Source: Achromobacter deleyi
Lineage (GTDB): Bacteria > Pseudomonadota > Gammaproteobacteria > Burkholderiales > Burkholderiaceae_B
DNA length: 64,000 bases
Direction: 5' to 3'
Assembly (NCBI RefSeq): GCF_016127315.1
Contig: NZ_CP065997.1
Coordinates: 6,448,001 to 6,512,000, forward strand
In this document: piece after piece, positions 52,101-60,528 of the stretch
How positions within the stretch are numbered: position 1 is the stretch's first letter
Layout of the letters: each line of letters begins with the position of its first letter
Position numbers and translations under genes: made by a program
The notes under the pieces: model-generated
Database searches by the model: none
What the model saw: only the letters and a program-made list of their open reading frames with translations
Told to the model about the DNA's origin: nothing

Positions 52101-53110
52101 TTGCCGCGCGGATGGAAGATCTGTTCCTGCTCGGCCTGCGACAGGCGCGCATACAGCGGCAGCACCTCGGTGCCGGCCGGGTGGCGTTTGCGCAACGCCT
52201 CGGCCGATTCGCGGATCTCGCGCTCGCCCGGCAGGAATACCAGCACGTCGCCGGGGCCGTGGCGGGCGCATTCGTCGACCGCGTCGACGATGGCGTCGAT
52301 CAGGTCGCGCTCTTCGTCGCCCGACATGCGCTCGCGGTCGCGGCCCGGCTTGGCCGGCGCGGCCTCTTCCTCGGCCTCCTCGCGCACCGGGCGGTAGCGC
52401 ACCTCGACCGGGTACAGCCGGCCCGACACCTCGATCACCGGCGCCGGCTTGTCCTCGGACGCGGCGAAATGGCGGGCGAAACGCTCGGCGTCGATGGTGG
52501 CCGAGGTGATGATGACTTTCAGGTCGGGGCGGCGCGGCAGCAGCTGCTTGAGGTAGCCCAGCAGGAAGTCGATGTTCAGGCTGCGCTCGTGCGCCTCGTC
52601 GATGATGATGGTGTCGTAGCGGCGCAGCAGCGGGTCGCGCTGCGACTCGGCCAGCAAAATGCCGTCGGTCATCAGCTTGATCGACGCATTCGGGCCGGTG
52701 CGGTCGTTGAAACGCACCTGGTAGCCCACCACCTCGCCCATTGGCGTGTTCAGTTCCTCGGCGATGCGCTTGGCCACCGAAGTGGCGGCCAGCCGCCTCG
52801 GCTGGGTGTGGCCGATCATCTTCTGGCGGCCGCGGCCCAGCTCCAGGCAGATCTTGGGCAGCTGGGTGGTCTTGCCCGAGCCGGTCTCGCCGCTGACGAT
52901 GACCACCTGATGGCCGGCGATGGCGCGCGCGATTTCCTGGCGCCGCGCGCTGACGGGCAGGTCCTCGGGGTAGGTCACGACGGGAACGGGTCGCTCGGGG
53001 CGGGGCGCCTGGCGGGCCGCCGGAGCCGCGGCGTCGGCGCGCGGCTTGCCGGGGACCCGGGTCGGCCCGTCGGCCGGCACGGGCGGCCGCGGGCGGGAAG
53101 ATTCTGGCAT
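49172..53110 (-). CDS. hrpA: ATP-dependent RNA helicase HrpA
   Basis: 1,312 residues, matching E. coli HrpA (1,300). DEAH-box helicase: Walker A SGETGSGKTTQLPK, motif II IIIDEAHERSLN, motif III SATIDAERFA, motif VI QRAGRCGR, then the HA2, OB and long DUF3418 regions characteristic of HrpA. It has been linked to rescue of collided ribosomes in E. coli. The N-terminus has an Ala/Pro/Arg-rich extension of about 50 residues before the core. Divergent from argA. Confidence 0.95.
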   Translation of the reverse strand: MPESSRPRPPVPADGPTRVPGKPRADAAAPAARQAPRPERPVPVVTYPEDLPVSARRQEIARAIAGHQVVIVSGETGSGKTTQLPKICLELGRGRQKMIGHTQPRRLAATSVAKRIAEELNTPMGEVVGYQVRFNDRTGPNASIKLMTDGILLAESQRDPLLRRYDTIIIDEAHERSLNIDFLLGYLKQLLPRRPDLKVIITSATIDAERFARHFAASEDKPAPVIEVSGRLYPVEVRYRPVREEAEEEAAPAKPGRDRERMSGDEERDLIDAIVDAVDECARHGPGDVLVFLPGEREIRESAEALRKRHPAGTEVLPLYARLSQAEQEQIFHPRGNARRIVLATNVAETSLTVPGIRFVVDSGLARVKRYSWRNKVEQLRIEPISRASANQRAGRCGRIGPGLCIRLFDEADFNARAAFTDPEVLRSSLASVILRMKSLKLDDIEQFPFVEAPPGRAVADGYHLLQELGAIELAAADEGDDASRTGASFVLTQTGHELAKLPVDPRIGRMILAAREHQCLAEMLIIASALSVQDARDRPMQEREAAEAAHAKFADDKSEFISFLKLWRWYGEQVQHKASQRKLVGLLRQNFLSPIRLREWHDVHTQLAALVGEQGWRVNQLEATYEQLHMALLSGLLGNIGFKSDEGGHYQGAREIRFHIHPGSRLVKKAGRWIVAAELVETTRLYARCVARIDPVWLEKVGAHLIRKNWSDPRWEKKAGQVVANERATLYGLTIYTGRRIQYGRVHPREARELFIRQALVPGEIDTRLAFVAHNRKLIAGIEKLEHQTRRPDILVDDELIYAFYDRQLPADISQTATLEKWVNGLDKAAAAKLLLTRDELMRHEAAGVTTDVFPKKVEWQGVSMALDYHFEPGSPRDGVTLAVPLFALNQIDPARCEWLVPGMLKEKAHLLLKSLPQKLRRHCVPLPDYAAGFYDRWFERLGDPQTGLVDALIADMWDQVQVRPAAADFKLETLPAHLFMNFRVVDEHGRMLAAGRNLAQLRAEFGKQAQATFQQLAASDTQVAQALAHENLTAWTFGPLPEIMEIKRRGQSVIGYPALVDRGAHCDLDVFDDPDEARKAHRAGLLKLFRLGLREQVKFLEKNLADLTKISMLYMTLGTQEELRDQIIDCALGQACLAEPWPVNEQQFEARRAEGKGRLGLLAQEVARLAGTVLTEYGALQRKLPQAKPHAAAYADLQQQLGALMPKWFIRDTPYAQLSHFPRYLKAAVARIDKLRADPGRDAKLVAEMAPLVTQYQRARSALKGAPDPRLDEFRWLLEELRVALFAQELRTPMPVSVKRLMKSWESLQR

Positions 53111-53135
53111 GTACGATTTGTCCGGTTAGCCGCCT

Positions 53136-53164
53136 ATTATATAAACGCCCCGCGGTCATATAAT
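53136..53164. promoter_or_regulatory. Back-to-back -10 elements between hrpA and argA
   Basis: ATTATA at 53136-53141 reads TATAAT on the minus strand toward hrpA; TATAAT at 53159-53164 reads toward argA. No good -35 sequence is seen for either, so this is a weak call. Confidence 0.35.
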
Positions 53165-53245
53165 TTCGCCACGCCGTCCCGTGACGGCGCGTTGACGCGG
53201 CCCCGGGCCGCGTTGTTGCCACTCTCAGGAATTCCCCCGCCCATC

Positions 53246-54604
53246 ATGCCCGACCTGGAACCAGACACCGTCTCCGCCCTTGAAGCCCCCGAATTCGCCC
53301 CTGCCCAGTTCGTCCGATGGTTCCGAGACGTGGCGCCCTATGTGCACGCGTTCCGAGGCAAGACATTCGTGGTGGCGTTCGGCGGCGAGCTGGTGCAGGC
53401 CGGGGCGCTGAACGCGCTGGTGCAGGACTTGTCGCTGCTGTCGTCGCTGGGCATCCGCCTGGTGCTGGTGCACGGCTCGCGCCCCCAGGTCAATGAACAG
53501 CTGCGCCTGAAGGGCTTCACCCAGCAATTCGACCGGGGCCTGGCGCCCACCGACGCCGCCGCGCTGGAATGCGCCAAGGAAGCCGCCGGCGAGATCCGCC
53601 TGGACATCGAGGCCGCCTTCAGCCAGGGCCTGCCCAACACGCCGATGTCGCACGCGCACATCCGCGTCATTTCGGGCAACTTCGTCACCGCCCGCCCCAC
53701 CGGCGTGCTGGACGGGGTGGACTACAAGCACACCGGCCAGGTGCGCAAGATCGACGTCGACGCGCTCAAGTTCGCCATCGAAAAGGGTTCGTCGGTCGTG
53801 CTGCTGTCGCCGCTGGGCTTCTCGCCCACCGGCGACGCCTTCAACCTGGCCATGGAAGACCTGGCCACCAGCGTCGCGGTGACCCTGCGCGCCGAGAAGC
53901 TGATCTTCCTGTCCAGCGAACAGGGCGTGCTGAACGAAGACGGCTCGGTCGACACCGAGCTGGCCCGGGTCGACGCCGACGCCCTGCTCGCGGCCGGCTC
54001 GCTGGACGAGGAAACCGGCGCCTACCTGCAATACGCGTCGCTGGCGGTCAAGCGCGGCGTGGCCCGCGCCCACCTGGTGCCGTTCTCGCTGGACGGCAGC
54101 GTGCTGCTGGAGATCTTCACCCACGACGGCGTCGGCACCATGGTGGTGGAAGACACGCTGGACGACCTGCGCCCGGCCACGCTCGACGACGTCGGCGCCA
54201 TCCTCAGCCTGATCGAGCCGCTGGAAGCCGACGGCACGCTGGTGCCGCGCCCGCGCAGCGTGATCGAGCGCGACGTCGAGAACTTCACCGTGCTCGAGCA
54301 CGACGGCGTGATCTACGGCTGCGCCACGCTGCACACCTTCGCCGAGGACCACATGGCCGAGATGGCCTGCCTGATCGTGCACCCCGAATGGCAGGGTTCC
54401 GGCGAAGGCGAGATCCTGCTGCGCCACATGGAATCGCGCGCCCGCGCCTCCGGCGCCAAGCGCCTGTTCGTGCTGACCACGCGCACCTCGCACTGGTTCA
54501 TGAAGCGCGGTTTCGTGCAGGGCGGCATCGCCGACCTGCCGCGTGAAAAGCAGAACAACTACAACCGCTCGCGCAACAGCCTGGTGTTCATCAAGAAGCT
54601 GTGA
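53246..54604 (+). CDS. argA: N-acetylglutamate synthase
   Basis: First step of arginine synthesis: acetyl-CoA plus glutamate. 452 residues from ATG 53246. N-terminal amino acid kinase-like domain with [12 protein letters not shown] and [15 protein letters not shown], the regulatory arginine site region, and a C-terminal GNAT domain with [17 protein letters not shown] (CoA loop) and [10 protein letters not shown]. This two-domain form is the classical ArgA. The open frame extends far upstream over hrpA, but that is only the GC-rich antisense strand. Confidence 0.95.
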   Translation: MPDLEPDTVSALEAPEFAPAQFVRWFRDVAPYVHAFRGKTFVVAFGGELVQAGALNALVQDLSLLSSLGIRLVLVHGSRPQVNEQLRLKGFTQQFDRGLAPTDAAALECAKEAAGEIRLDIEAAFSQGLPNTPMSHAHIRVISGNFVTARPTGVLDGVDYKHTGQVRKIDVDALKFAIEKGSSVVLLSPLGFSPTGDAFNLAMEDLATSVAVTLRAEKLIFLSSEQGVLNEDGSVDTELARVDADALLAAGSLDEETGAYLQYASLAVKRGVARAHLVPFSLDGSVLLEIFTHDGVGTMVVEDTLDDLRPATLDDVGAILSLIEPLEADGTLVPRPRSVIERDVENFTVLEHDGVIYGCATLHTFAEDHMAEMACLIVHPEWQGSGEGEILLRHMESRARASGAKRLFVLTTRTSHWFMKRGFVQGGIADLPREKQNNYNRSRNSLVFIKKL

Positions 54605-54722
54605 CGCGGCCCCGCCCCGGGCTCGACCCGGGGCCTACCCGCAGTGCCCGCAGGGGCTTGGCCGCCTTCCGGCGCCAAGCCCGCTAAAATGGCGCATTAC
54701 CCATTCTTTCCGGCAGCGAACC

Positions 54723-54995
54723 ATGGCCCGTACCATCAACTGTGTGAAATTGAAGCGTGAAGCCGAAGGGCTCGATTTTCCGCCCTACCCCGGCGAACTC
54801 GGCACCCGCATCTGGCAAAGCATTTCCAAGGAAGCTTGGGAAGAGTGGAAGCAGGTGCAGACCCGCCTGGTCAACGAAAACCGCCTGAACCTGGCCGACG
54901 CCCGCGCCCGCAAGTACCTGCAGCAGCAGATGGAACGCTTCCTGTTCGAGGACGGCAGCGTCGAAGCCCAGGGCTACGTCCCGCCCTCGGCCTGA
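54723..54995 (+). CDS. yggX: Probable Fe(2+)-trafficking / oxidative damage protection protein
   Basis: 90 residues, the usual size. It starts [22 protein letters not shown], with the conserved single Cys7 and the PYPGELG motif, and has [11 protein letters not shown] and MERFLFE, all typical of YggX. In enteric bacteria it protects iron-sulfur clusters from oxidation. It stands alone with its own upstream sequence of 118 bases (including a GC-rich hairpin at 54614-54634). Confidence 0.95.
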   Translation: MARTINCVKLKREAEGLDFPPYPGELGTRIWQSISKEAWEEWKQVQTRLVNENRLNLADARARKYLQQQMERFLFEDGSVEAQGYVPPSA

Positions 54996-55025
54996 TCCCG
55001 CCGCGCCGCCTTGCGCGGCACGCCT

Positions 55026-55055
55026 GCGAAGCCCCTCTTCCACGAGGGGCTTCGC
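55026..55055 (+). terminator. Hairpin after yggX
   Basis: GCGAAGCCCCTC-TTCCAC-GAGGGGCTTCGC, a perfect 12-bp stem, but followed by GCTTC instead of a T run. Confidence 0.65.
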
Positions 55056-55131
55056 GCTTCTGGCCGGGGCGCCCAGCCGCCCCGGCGCCTGCCTTAAGAT
55101 TCCGTTGTTGCTGGCCGTACTAATTGCCGCC

Positions 55132-57084
55132 ATGAAAGAAGAACCGAGTTCCGCCGCTTCCTCCGACCTGCCCCGGGCCATCCGGCGCGCGCTGGCGGTC
55201 GCCCCCGACCGCAAGACCGGCACGATCAACGATGTGCGGCACGTCGTCATCCTGATGCAGGAGAACCGTTCCTTCGACCACTATTTCGGCGCCCTGACAG
55301 GCGTGCGCGGCTTCGCCGACCCGCATCCGGCACCGACGCCTGCCGGCGACGTGCTGACCCAGGCCGACGGCGACCAGCGGCTGCGTCCCTATGCGCTGCA
55401 GGCCGAGTACGCCAGCGACACGCCGGTCGGCTACATCACCCCGCATACCTGGGACGACGCCCAGCGCGCCTGGAACGACGGCCGCATGGACCAGTGGCTG
55501 GCGGCCAAGAGCCGTCTCGGCCTGGGCGCCTACCGCCCCGCCGAGGTGCCATTCCAGACGGCGCTGGCCAATGCCTTCACGCTGTGCGACGCCTACCACT
55601 GTTCGATCCAGGCCGGCACCAATCCGAACCGCCTGTTCCTGTGGACCGGCACCAACGATCCGCTGGGACGCGCCGGCGGCCCGGCCCTGGTCAACACCTT
55701 CGACCGTCTCGGCCCGGCCGACCAGGGCTACGGCTGGACCACCTACCCCGAACGGCTGCAGGCCGCCGGCATCGACTGGCGCATCTACCAGGACATGGCG
55801 GACAACTTCCACGACAACCCGCTGGCGGGCTTCCGGCAATACCGCCGCCAGCACGCCACCACGGCCGCCGAGGCGCCGCTGCGCGACCGAGGCTTGTCGA
55901 CCCATACCCTGGATGACCTGGCGCGCGACGTCGAGCGCGGCACGCTGCCGCAGGTCTCGTGGATCATCGCGCCCGCCGCCGATTCCGAGCATCCCGAGGT
56001 CTCGTCGCCGCGCCAGGGCGGCGCCTACACCGAGCGCGTGCTCGATATCCTGACCCGCAACCCCGAGGTCTGGAGCGGCTGTGTGTTCCTGGTCACCTAC
56101 GACGAGAACGACTGCTTCTTCGACCACATGCCGCCCCCGGCCCCGCCGGCGCGCGCGCCCGACGGCGGCTCGGGCGGCCTGTCCACCATCGAGCTGGACG
56201 GCGAATACCACGACACCCGCCACGGCCCCAGCGCCGCCACCCCGGACGATCCGCCCGCCCTGCACGGCCGCGGCTTCGGCATGGGCCCGCGCGTGCCGAT
56301 GCTGGTGGTGTCGCCCTGGAGCCACGGCGGCTGGGTCAATTCGCAGGTGTTCGACCACACCTCGGTGATCCGCTTCCTCGAAGCCCGCTTCGGCGTGGCC
56401 GAGCCCAACATCAGCGCCTGGCGCCGCGCCGTGGCCGGCGACCTGACCTCGGCCTTCGATTTCGCCGGCGACCGCGCCCTGCAGCACGCCGACAGCGTGC
56501 GCCACGCCTGCGCCCTGCCCTACGCGCTGGAGACGGTGGGCCGCATGACCGCCGACGGCGAACACTACCGCCTGACTTTCCGCAACGCCGGCCCGGCCGG
56601 CGCCGTGCTGCACGTCTACGACCGCCGGGCGCTGGCGCACGCGCCGCGCCGCTACACGGTGGGCGCGGGCGCGCGGCTGGACGACGGCTGGCGCCTGGAT
56701 GCCGACGGCGCCTACGACCTGTGGCTGCTGGGCCCGGATGGCTTCCACCGCCACTTCCGCGGCGACCGGCGCGACGCCGGCCTGCTGGAAGCGCAGCTGG
56801 TGCCGGTGAGCTCGGGACTGCGCCTGCGCCTCATCAACCATGGCGACGCGCACCAGCCGGTGCACATCGAATCGCGCATGGGCGACGGCTGGCGCGCCAT
56901 GGCGCACGTGCAGGCCGGCGGCGCGCTGGAGCTGAAATACGCCGGCTGCGAAGGCTGGTACGACCTGGAGGTCAGCGCGCAGGGCCTGCCGCGGTTCGGC
57001 CGCCGCCTGGCCGGGCGCATCAATCCGGGCAAGTCCGGCGTGCCGGACCCGCGCCTGTGCCAGGGCGCCGACCTGCCCTTGTAA
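55132..57084 (+). CDS. Phosphocholine-type phospholipase C, apparently without its Tat signal
   Basis: 650 residues. The catalytic part has VVILMQENRSFDHYFGAL near residue 40, NPNRLFLWTGTNDP, SWIIAPAADSEHPE and TYDENDCFFDHMPPP, the acidic and His metal ligands of the PlcC/AcpA superfamily; the C-terminal part has two repeats of the bacterial PLC C-terminal domain. Such enzymes normally begin with a twin-arginine signal followed by a hydrophobic stretch. Here only about 27 mostly polar residues precede the conserved ALAVAPDRKTGTI segment, with no hydrophobic core. Export is therefore doubtful. ATG 55132 is preferred over TTG 55105, which would add only nine residues. Single gene. Confidence 0.85.
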   Translation: MKEEPSSAASSDLPRAIRRALAVAPDRKTGTINDVRHVVILMQENRSFDHYFGALTGVRGFADPHPAPTPAGDVLTQADGDQRLRPYALQAEYASDTPVGYITPHTWDDAQRAWNDGRMDQWLAAKSRLGLGAYRPAEVPFQTALANAFTLCDAYHCSIQAGTNPNRLFLWTGTNDPLGRAGGPALVNTFDRLGPADQGYGWTTYPERLQAAGIDWRIYQDMADNFHDNPLAGFRQYRRQHATTAAEAPLRDRGLSTHTLDDLARDVERGTLPQVSWIIAPAADSEHPEVSSPRQGGAYTERVLDILTRNPEVWSGCVFLVTYDENDCFFDHMPPPAPPARAPDGGSGGLSTIELDGEYHDTRHGPSAATPDDPPALHGRGFGMGPRVPMLVVSPWSHGGWVNSQVFDHTSVIRFLEARFGVAEPNISAWRRAVAGDLTSAFDFAGDRALQHADSVRHACALPYALETVGRMTADGEHYRLTFRNAGPAGAVLHVYDRRALAHAPRRYTVGAGARLDDGWRLDADGAYDLWLLGPDGFHRHFRGDRRDAGLLEAQLVPVSSGLRLRLINHGDAHQPVHIESRMGDGWRAMAHVQAGGALELKYAGCEGWYDLEVSAQGLPRFGRRLAGRINPGKSGVPDPRLCQGADLPL

Positions 57085-57124
57085 GGCCGCTCCCCATCCC
57101 GGCCGAGGCCCGCGCCGGACAAGA

Positions 57125-57160
57125 AAAAACCCCAGGCCGCCGCGAGGCGCCTGGGGTTTT
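57125..57160. terminator. Bidirectional terminator between the phospholipase C gene and phoU
   Basis: AAAAACCCCAGGC ... GCCTGGGGTTTT stem with A and T flanks. It serves both convergent genes. Confidence 0.9.
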
Positions 57161-57196
57161 CACGTTCAGCGCGCGCCGCCCGGAGGCGGAGCGTGA

Positions 57197-57922
57197 TCAG
57201 TCGTCCTGCTCGGGCGTGTCTTCTTCGCCGCGCGCCTGGCGCTCGGTGTTCTTGACGCCGGTGTGACGCACGTCGGCGCCCTTGACCATGTAGATCACGC
57301 GTTCGGACATGTTCTTGGCATGGTCGCCGATGCGCTCGAGCGCGCGGGCGATGAAGATCATGTCGATGGCGCGCGAAATGGTGCGCGGGTCTTCGATCAT
57401 GTAGGTGATCAGGTGGCGCAGCGCGCCCTTCCATTCCTTGTCCACTTCCTTGTCGCTGCGCACCACGGCGGCGGCCAGGATGGGATCGAGGCGGGCGAAG
57501 GCGTCCAGGGCCTGGTGCAGCATGGTGCGCACGTTCGAGGCCATGTGGCGCAGTTCGATCACCGGGATGTGGCGGATTTCGGATTCGTGCACGCGGCGGG
57601 CCACGGTGGCGACCTTCTCGGCCTCGTCACCCGAACGCTCCATGTCCGTCAGCATCTTGGACACGGCCATCAGCATGCGCAGGTCGATCGCGGTGGGCTG
57701 GTGGCGGGCCAGGATGCGGCTGATGCTTTCGTCGATCTCCACTTCGTGGCGATTGACTTCCTTTTCGCGCTCGCGCACCTTCTCAACCAGCGTCAGATCG
57801 CCGCTGGCCAGCGCGTCGATGGCCTCCTGGATCATGGCTTCGACCACGCCGCCCATTTGCAAGAACTGCGAACGGACGCTTTCCAGATCAGCGTCGAACT
57901 GCTTGTTTGTATGCTCCGTCAT
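57197..57922 (-). CDS. phoU: Phosphate transport system regulator PhoU
   Basis: Adaptor that holds the PhoR kinase and Pst transporter in the off state when phosphate is ample. ATG 57922 after GGGAGCCC gives 241 residues. Two PhoU helical repeats each carry an E-x3-D-like metal motif, seen as TDMERSGDEAEKVA and ALERIGDHAKNMSE. It usually sits behind pstSCAB; here no pst gene is adjacent, and rpiA lies upstream. A possible PhoB box is 84 bases before the start. Confidence 0.95.
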   Translation of the reverse strand: MTEHTNKQFDADLESVRSQFLQMGGVVEAMIQEAIDALASGDLTLVEKVREREKEVNRHEVEIDESISRILARHQPTAIDLRMLMAVSKMLTDMERSGDEAEKVATVARRVHESEIRHIPVIELRHMASNVRTMLHQALDAFARLDPILAAAVVRSDKEVDKEWKGALRHLITYMIEDPRTISRAIDMIFIARALERIGDHAKNMSERVIYMVKGADVRHTGVKNTERQARGEEDTPEQDD

Positions 57923-58005
57923 CCGGGCTCCCTGCGTGGTTGATCTCATTGCATTGCCCCGATATGAAAGCGTTTCAAGTATGGGCCTGCACAACCCGCA
58001 AGGTT

Positions 58006-58023
58006 ATGACCCAAGTGTGACAG
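58006..58023 (-). promoter_or_regulatory. Possible PhoB box upstream of phoU
   Basis: CTGTCAC-ACTT-GGGTCAT on the minus strand resembles the pho box CTGTCAT-N4-CTGTCAT (6/7 and 5/7 matches). The spacing is right, but the downstream -10 is not clear. Confidence 0.45.
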
Positions 58024-58079
58024 GATTATGAATCGCGCCCGGACCGCCCGCAAGGGCGGCCGGGGCCCGCGATCCGCGC

Positions 58080-58760
58080 TCAGGCGCGGCGATCCAGGCG
58101 GCGGATGCCGTTCTGGGTGGCCAGCAGCGCCACGTCGGCGCCGGCGATGGCGAACAGGCCGCAGGTGACCACGCCCGCCAGGTTGTTGACGCGGGCTTCC
58201 AGGCCCGGCGCGTCGGTGATCGACAGGCCGGCAACGTCCAGGATGATGTTGCCGTTATCGGTGACGAAGCCTTCGCGCAGGCGCGGCTGGCCGCCCAGCG
58301 CGACCATGGCGCGGGCCACCGATTCGCGCGCCATCGGGATGACCTCGATCGGCAGCGGGAACTTGCCCATGACCTCGACCAGCTTGGACTCGTCGACGAT
58401 GCAGACGAAGCGGTCGGCCACCGAGGCCACGATCTTCTCGCGCGTCTGCGCGCCGCCGCCGCCCTTGATCATGTGCAGGTTGGCGTCGATTTCGTCGGCG
58501 CCGTCCACGTAGATCGGCATCGAGGTCACGTCGTTCAGGTCCAGCACTTTCAGGCCATGGCCGGCCAGGCGCGCGGCGCTGCGTTCGGAACTGGCGACGG
58601 TGCCGCCGATACGGCCCTTGAAACGCGCCAGGCCGTCGATGAAGAGATCGGCGGTCGAGCCGGTGCCCACGCCGATGATGACATCGGGGCCGGCGACCTG
58701 TTCAACCAATTCCAGGGCGGCGTCTGCGGCTTGCTGCTTGAGTTCTTGCTGGGAGAGCAT
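58080..58760 (-). CDS. rpiA: Ribose-5-phosphate isomerase A
   Basis: Interconverts ribose-5-phosphate and ribulose-5-phosphate in the pentose phosphate pathway. 226 residues. Motifs: [37 protein letters not shown] with the catalytic Asp region, [19 protein letters not shown] and [11 protein letters not shown]. All are RpiA hallmarks. A small CCGCCC-GCAA-GGGCGG hairpin follows at 58045-58062. It is 39 bases downstream of the AidB-like gene. Confidence 0.96.
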   Translation of the reverse strand: MLSQQELKQQAADAALELVEQVAGPDVIIGVGTGSTADLFIDGLARFKGRIGGTVASSERSAARLAGHGLKVLDLNDVTSMPIYVDGADEIDANLHMIKGGGGAQTREKIVASVADRFVCIVDESKLVEVMGKFPLPIEVIPMARESVARAMVALGGQPRLREGFVTDNGNIILDVAGLSITDAPGLEARVNNLAGVVTCGLFAIAGADVALLATQNGIRRLDRRA

Positions 58761-58799
58761 GGCGGGAATGCGGAAAAAAGGTGAGTGAAGCGGGGAAAT

Positions 58800-60464
58800 T
58801 TAGCACGCGGCCGCCGCCGGCCAGGCCCGCGCCAGGATCGCCGCCACGTCGGTGCCGGCCGCCAGCTCGCCGAACACCCCACCCGCCGCGCCCAGCCGGC
58901 TGCCGACGAAACCCCGCGCCACCGGCTCGGGCGCATGCCGGATCAGCAGCGCCGCCTGCCACAGCCGCGCCAGCCCGCAGGCGACGCGGCGGGCCTGGAA
59001 CTCGGCCTGGGCCGGGTCCGCCAGCAGCGCCCGCCACTGCGCCAGCGCGGCGTCGAACTCACGGTGCTGGCCGATGGCGGGCGCGAATTCGGCTTCCAGC
59101 GCCGGCAGCGCCTCGGGTTCGCGCTGCAAGGCCCGCAGCACATCCAGCGCCATCACGTTGCCCGAGCCCTCCCAGATGGAATTGACCGGCGTTTCACGGT
59201 ACAGGCGCGGCATCGGCCCCTCTTCGACATAGCCGTTGCCGCCCCAAGCCTCCATGCATTCGGCCACCGCCGTGATGGCGCGCTTGCAGACCCATAGCTT
59301 GGCCGCCGGCGTGCCGACCCGCGCCAGCGCGCGGGCGCCGGCGTCGGCGCGCTCGTCCACCGCGCGCGCCAGGCGCAGCGCCAGCGCCTGCGCGGCTTCC
59401 GATTCCAGCGCCAGGTCACCCAGCACGTTGCGCATCAGCGGTTGCGCCAGCAGCGGCTTGCCGAAGGCGTGGCGGTGCCCGGCGTGGTGCAGCGACTGCA
59501 CCAGCGCCTGGCGCAACAGCGCTGCGCTGCCCAGCACGCAGTCGAGCCGGGTGGTGGCGGCCATCTCCAGCAGCACCGCCAGGCCACGGCCGGGCTCGCC
59601 GACCATCACGCCCCAGGCGTCCTCGAATTCGACTTCGGCGCTGGCGTTGCTATGGTTGCCGAGCTTGTCCTTCAGGCGGCGGATGCGCACCGCGTTGCGC
59701 GGGCCATCCGGAATCCAGCGCGGCACGAAAAAGCAGCTGAGTCCTTCGTCGGCCTGCGCCAGCACCAGGTGGGCGTCGGCCTGCGGCACCGAGAAGAACC
59801 ATTTGTGGCCCACCAGCTGATAGGCGCAGCCGCGGCCGGCCGCCCCCAGCGGCGCGGCGCGGGTGGTGACCGCGCGCAGGTCGGAACCGCCCTGCTTTTC
59901 GGTCAGGCCCATGCCGATCAGGGCGCCGCGCTTGCCCGCCAGCGGCGCGTCGGCGCCATCGAATTCACGCGAATACAGCGCCGGCAGCCAGTCGCCGCCG
60001 TAGTCCACCACGCCCGCCGGTTCGCGCTGCAGCAGCGGCACGGCGGCGAAGGTCATGGTGGTCGGGCACAGCGTGCCGGCCTCGACCTGGCCCTGCATCA
60101 GGTAGGCCGCGGCCCGCGCCACCTGCGCGCCCGGCACCGGCTGCGCCCAGGCGCGGCTGTGCAGGCCGCGCGCCACGATGCCGCTCATCAGCACCTGCCA
60201 GGCCGGATGGAAATCCACGTGATCGATGCGATGGCCGCCGCGGTCATAGGCCTGCAGCCGGGGCGGACAGCGGTTGGCGTCGGCGCCCGCGGCCAGCGTC
60301 TGCGCCCGGCCGAGCCAGGCGCCATGCGCGGCCAGGTCGCCGGTCCAGGCGCCGGCGCCCTCGCGCGCGGCGGCCTCGCGCAGCGCCGGGTCGGTGTCGA
60401 ACAACGAATAGTCTTCCAGGGGCGGGACCTGGTTGAGGACGGTATGGGTCACGAACGACGGCAT
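58800..60464 (-). CDS. AidB-like acyl-CoA dehydrogenase
   Basis: 554 residues, the size of AidB and longer than usual acyl-CoA dehydrogenases. The N-terminus THTVLNQVPPLEDYSLFDTD is typical of AidB, followed by MTFAAVPLL, MGLTEKQGGSDLRAVTT (FAD-binding region), VGHKWFFSVPQADAHLVLAQ and ECMEAWGGNGYVEE. AidB in E. coli is induced by alkylating agents and binds DNA; whether this protein does is unknown, and its physiological substrate has not been fixed. No ada gene is close. Confidence 0.87.
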   Translation of the reverse strand: MPSFVTHTVLNQVPPLEDYSLFDTDPALREAAAREGAGAWTGDLAAHGAWLGRAQTLAAGADANRCPPRLQAYDRGGHRIDHVDFHPAWQVLMSGIVARGLHSRAWAQPVPGAQVARAAAYLMQGQVEAGTLCPTTMTFAAVPLLQREPAGVVDYGGDWLPALYSREFDGADAPLAGKRGALIGMGLTEKQGGSDLRAVTTRAAPLGAAGRGCAYQLVGHKWFFSVPQADAHLVLAQADEGLSCFFVPRWIPDGPRNAVRIRRLKDKLGNHSNASAEVEFEDAWGVMVGEPGRGLAVLLEMAATTRLDCVLGSAALLRQALVQSLHHAGHRHAFGKPLLAQPLMRNVLGDLALESEAAQALALRLARAVDERADAGARALARVGTPAAKLWVCKRAITAVAECMEAWGGNGYVEEGPMPRLYRETPVNSIWEGSGNVMALDVLRALQREPEALPALEAEFAPAIGQHREFDAALAQWRALLADPAQAEFQARRVACGLARLWQAALLIRHAPEPVARGFVGSRLGAAGGVFGELAAGTDVAAILARAWPAAAAC

Positions 60465-60528
60465 GCTGGCTGCTCCTATTCGCTATTCGATGGCGCGCCG
60501 CGACGGCCGGCGCATCCCGCCCGCGCGC

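Noticed and set aside
49064..53245. Very long plus-strand open frame opposite hrpA, joined to argA
   Set aside because: It is the antisense of a certain helicase gene in high-GC DNA, where stop codons are rare; the product is His/Gln/Arg-rich low-complexity with no motif. Only the last 452 codons (argA) are real.
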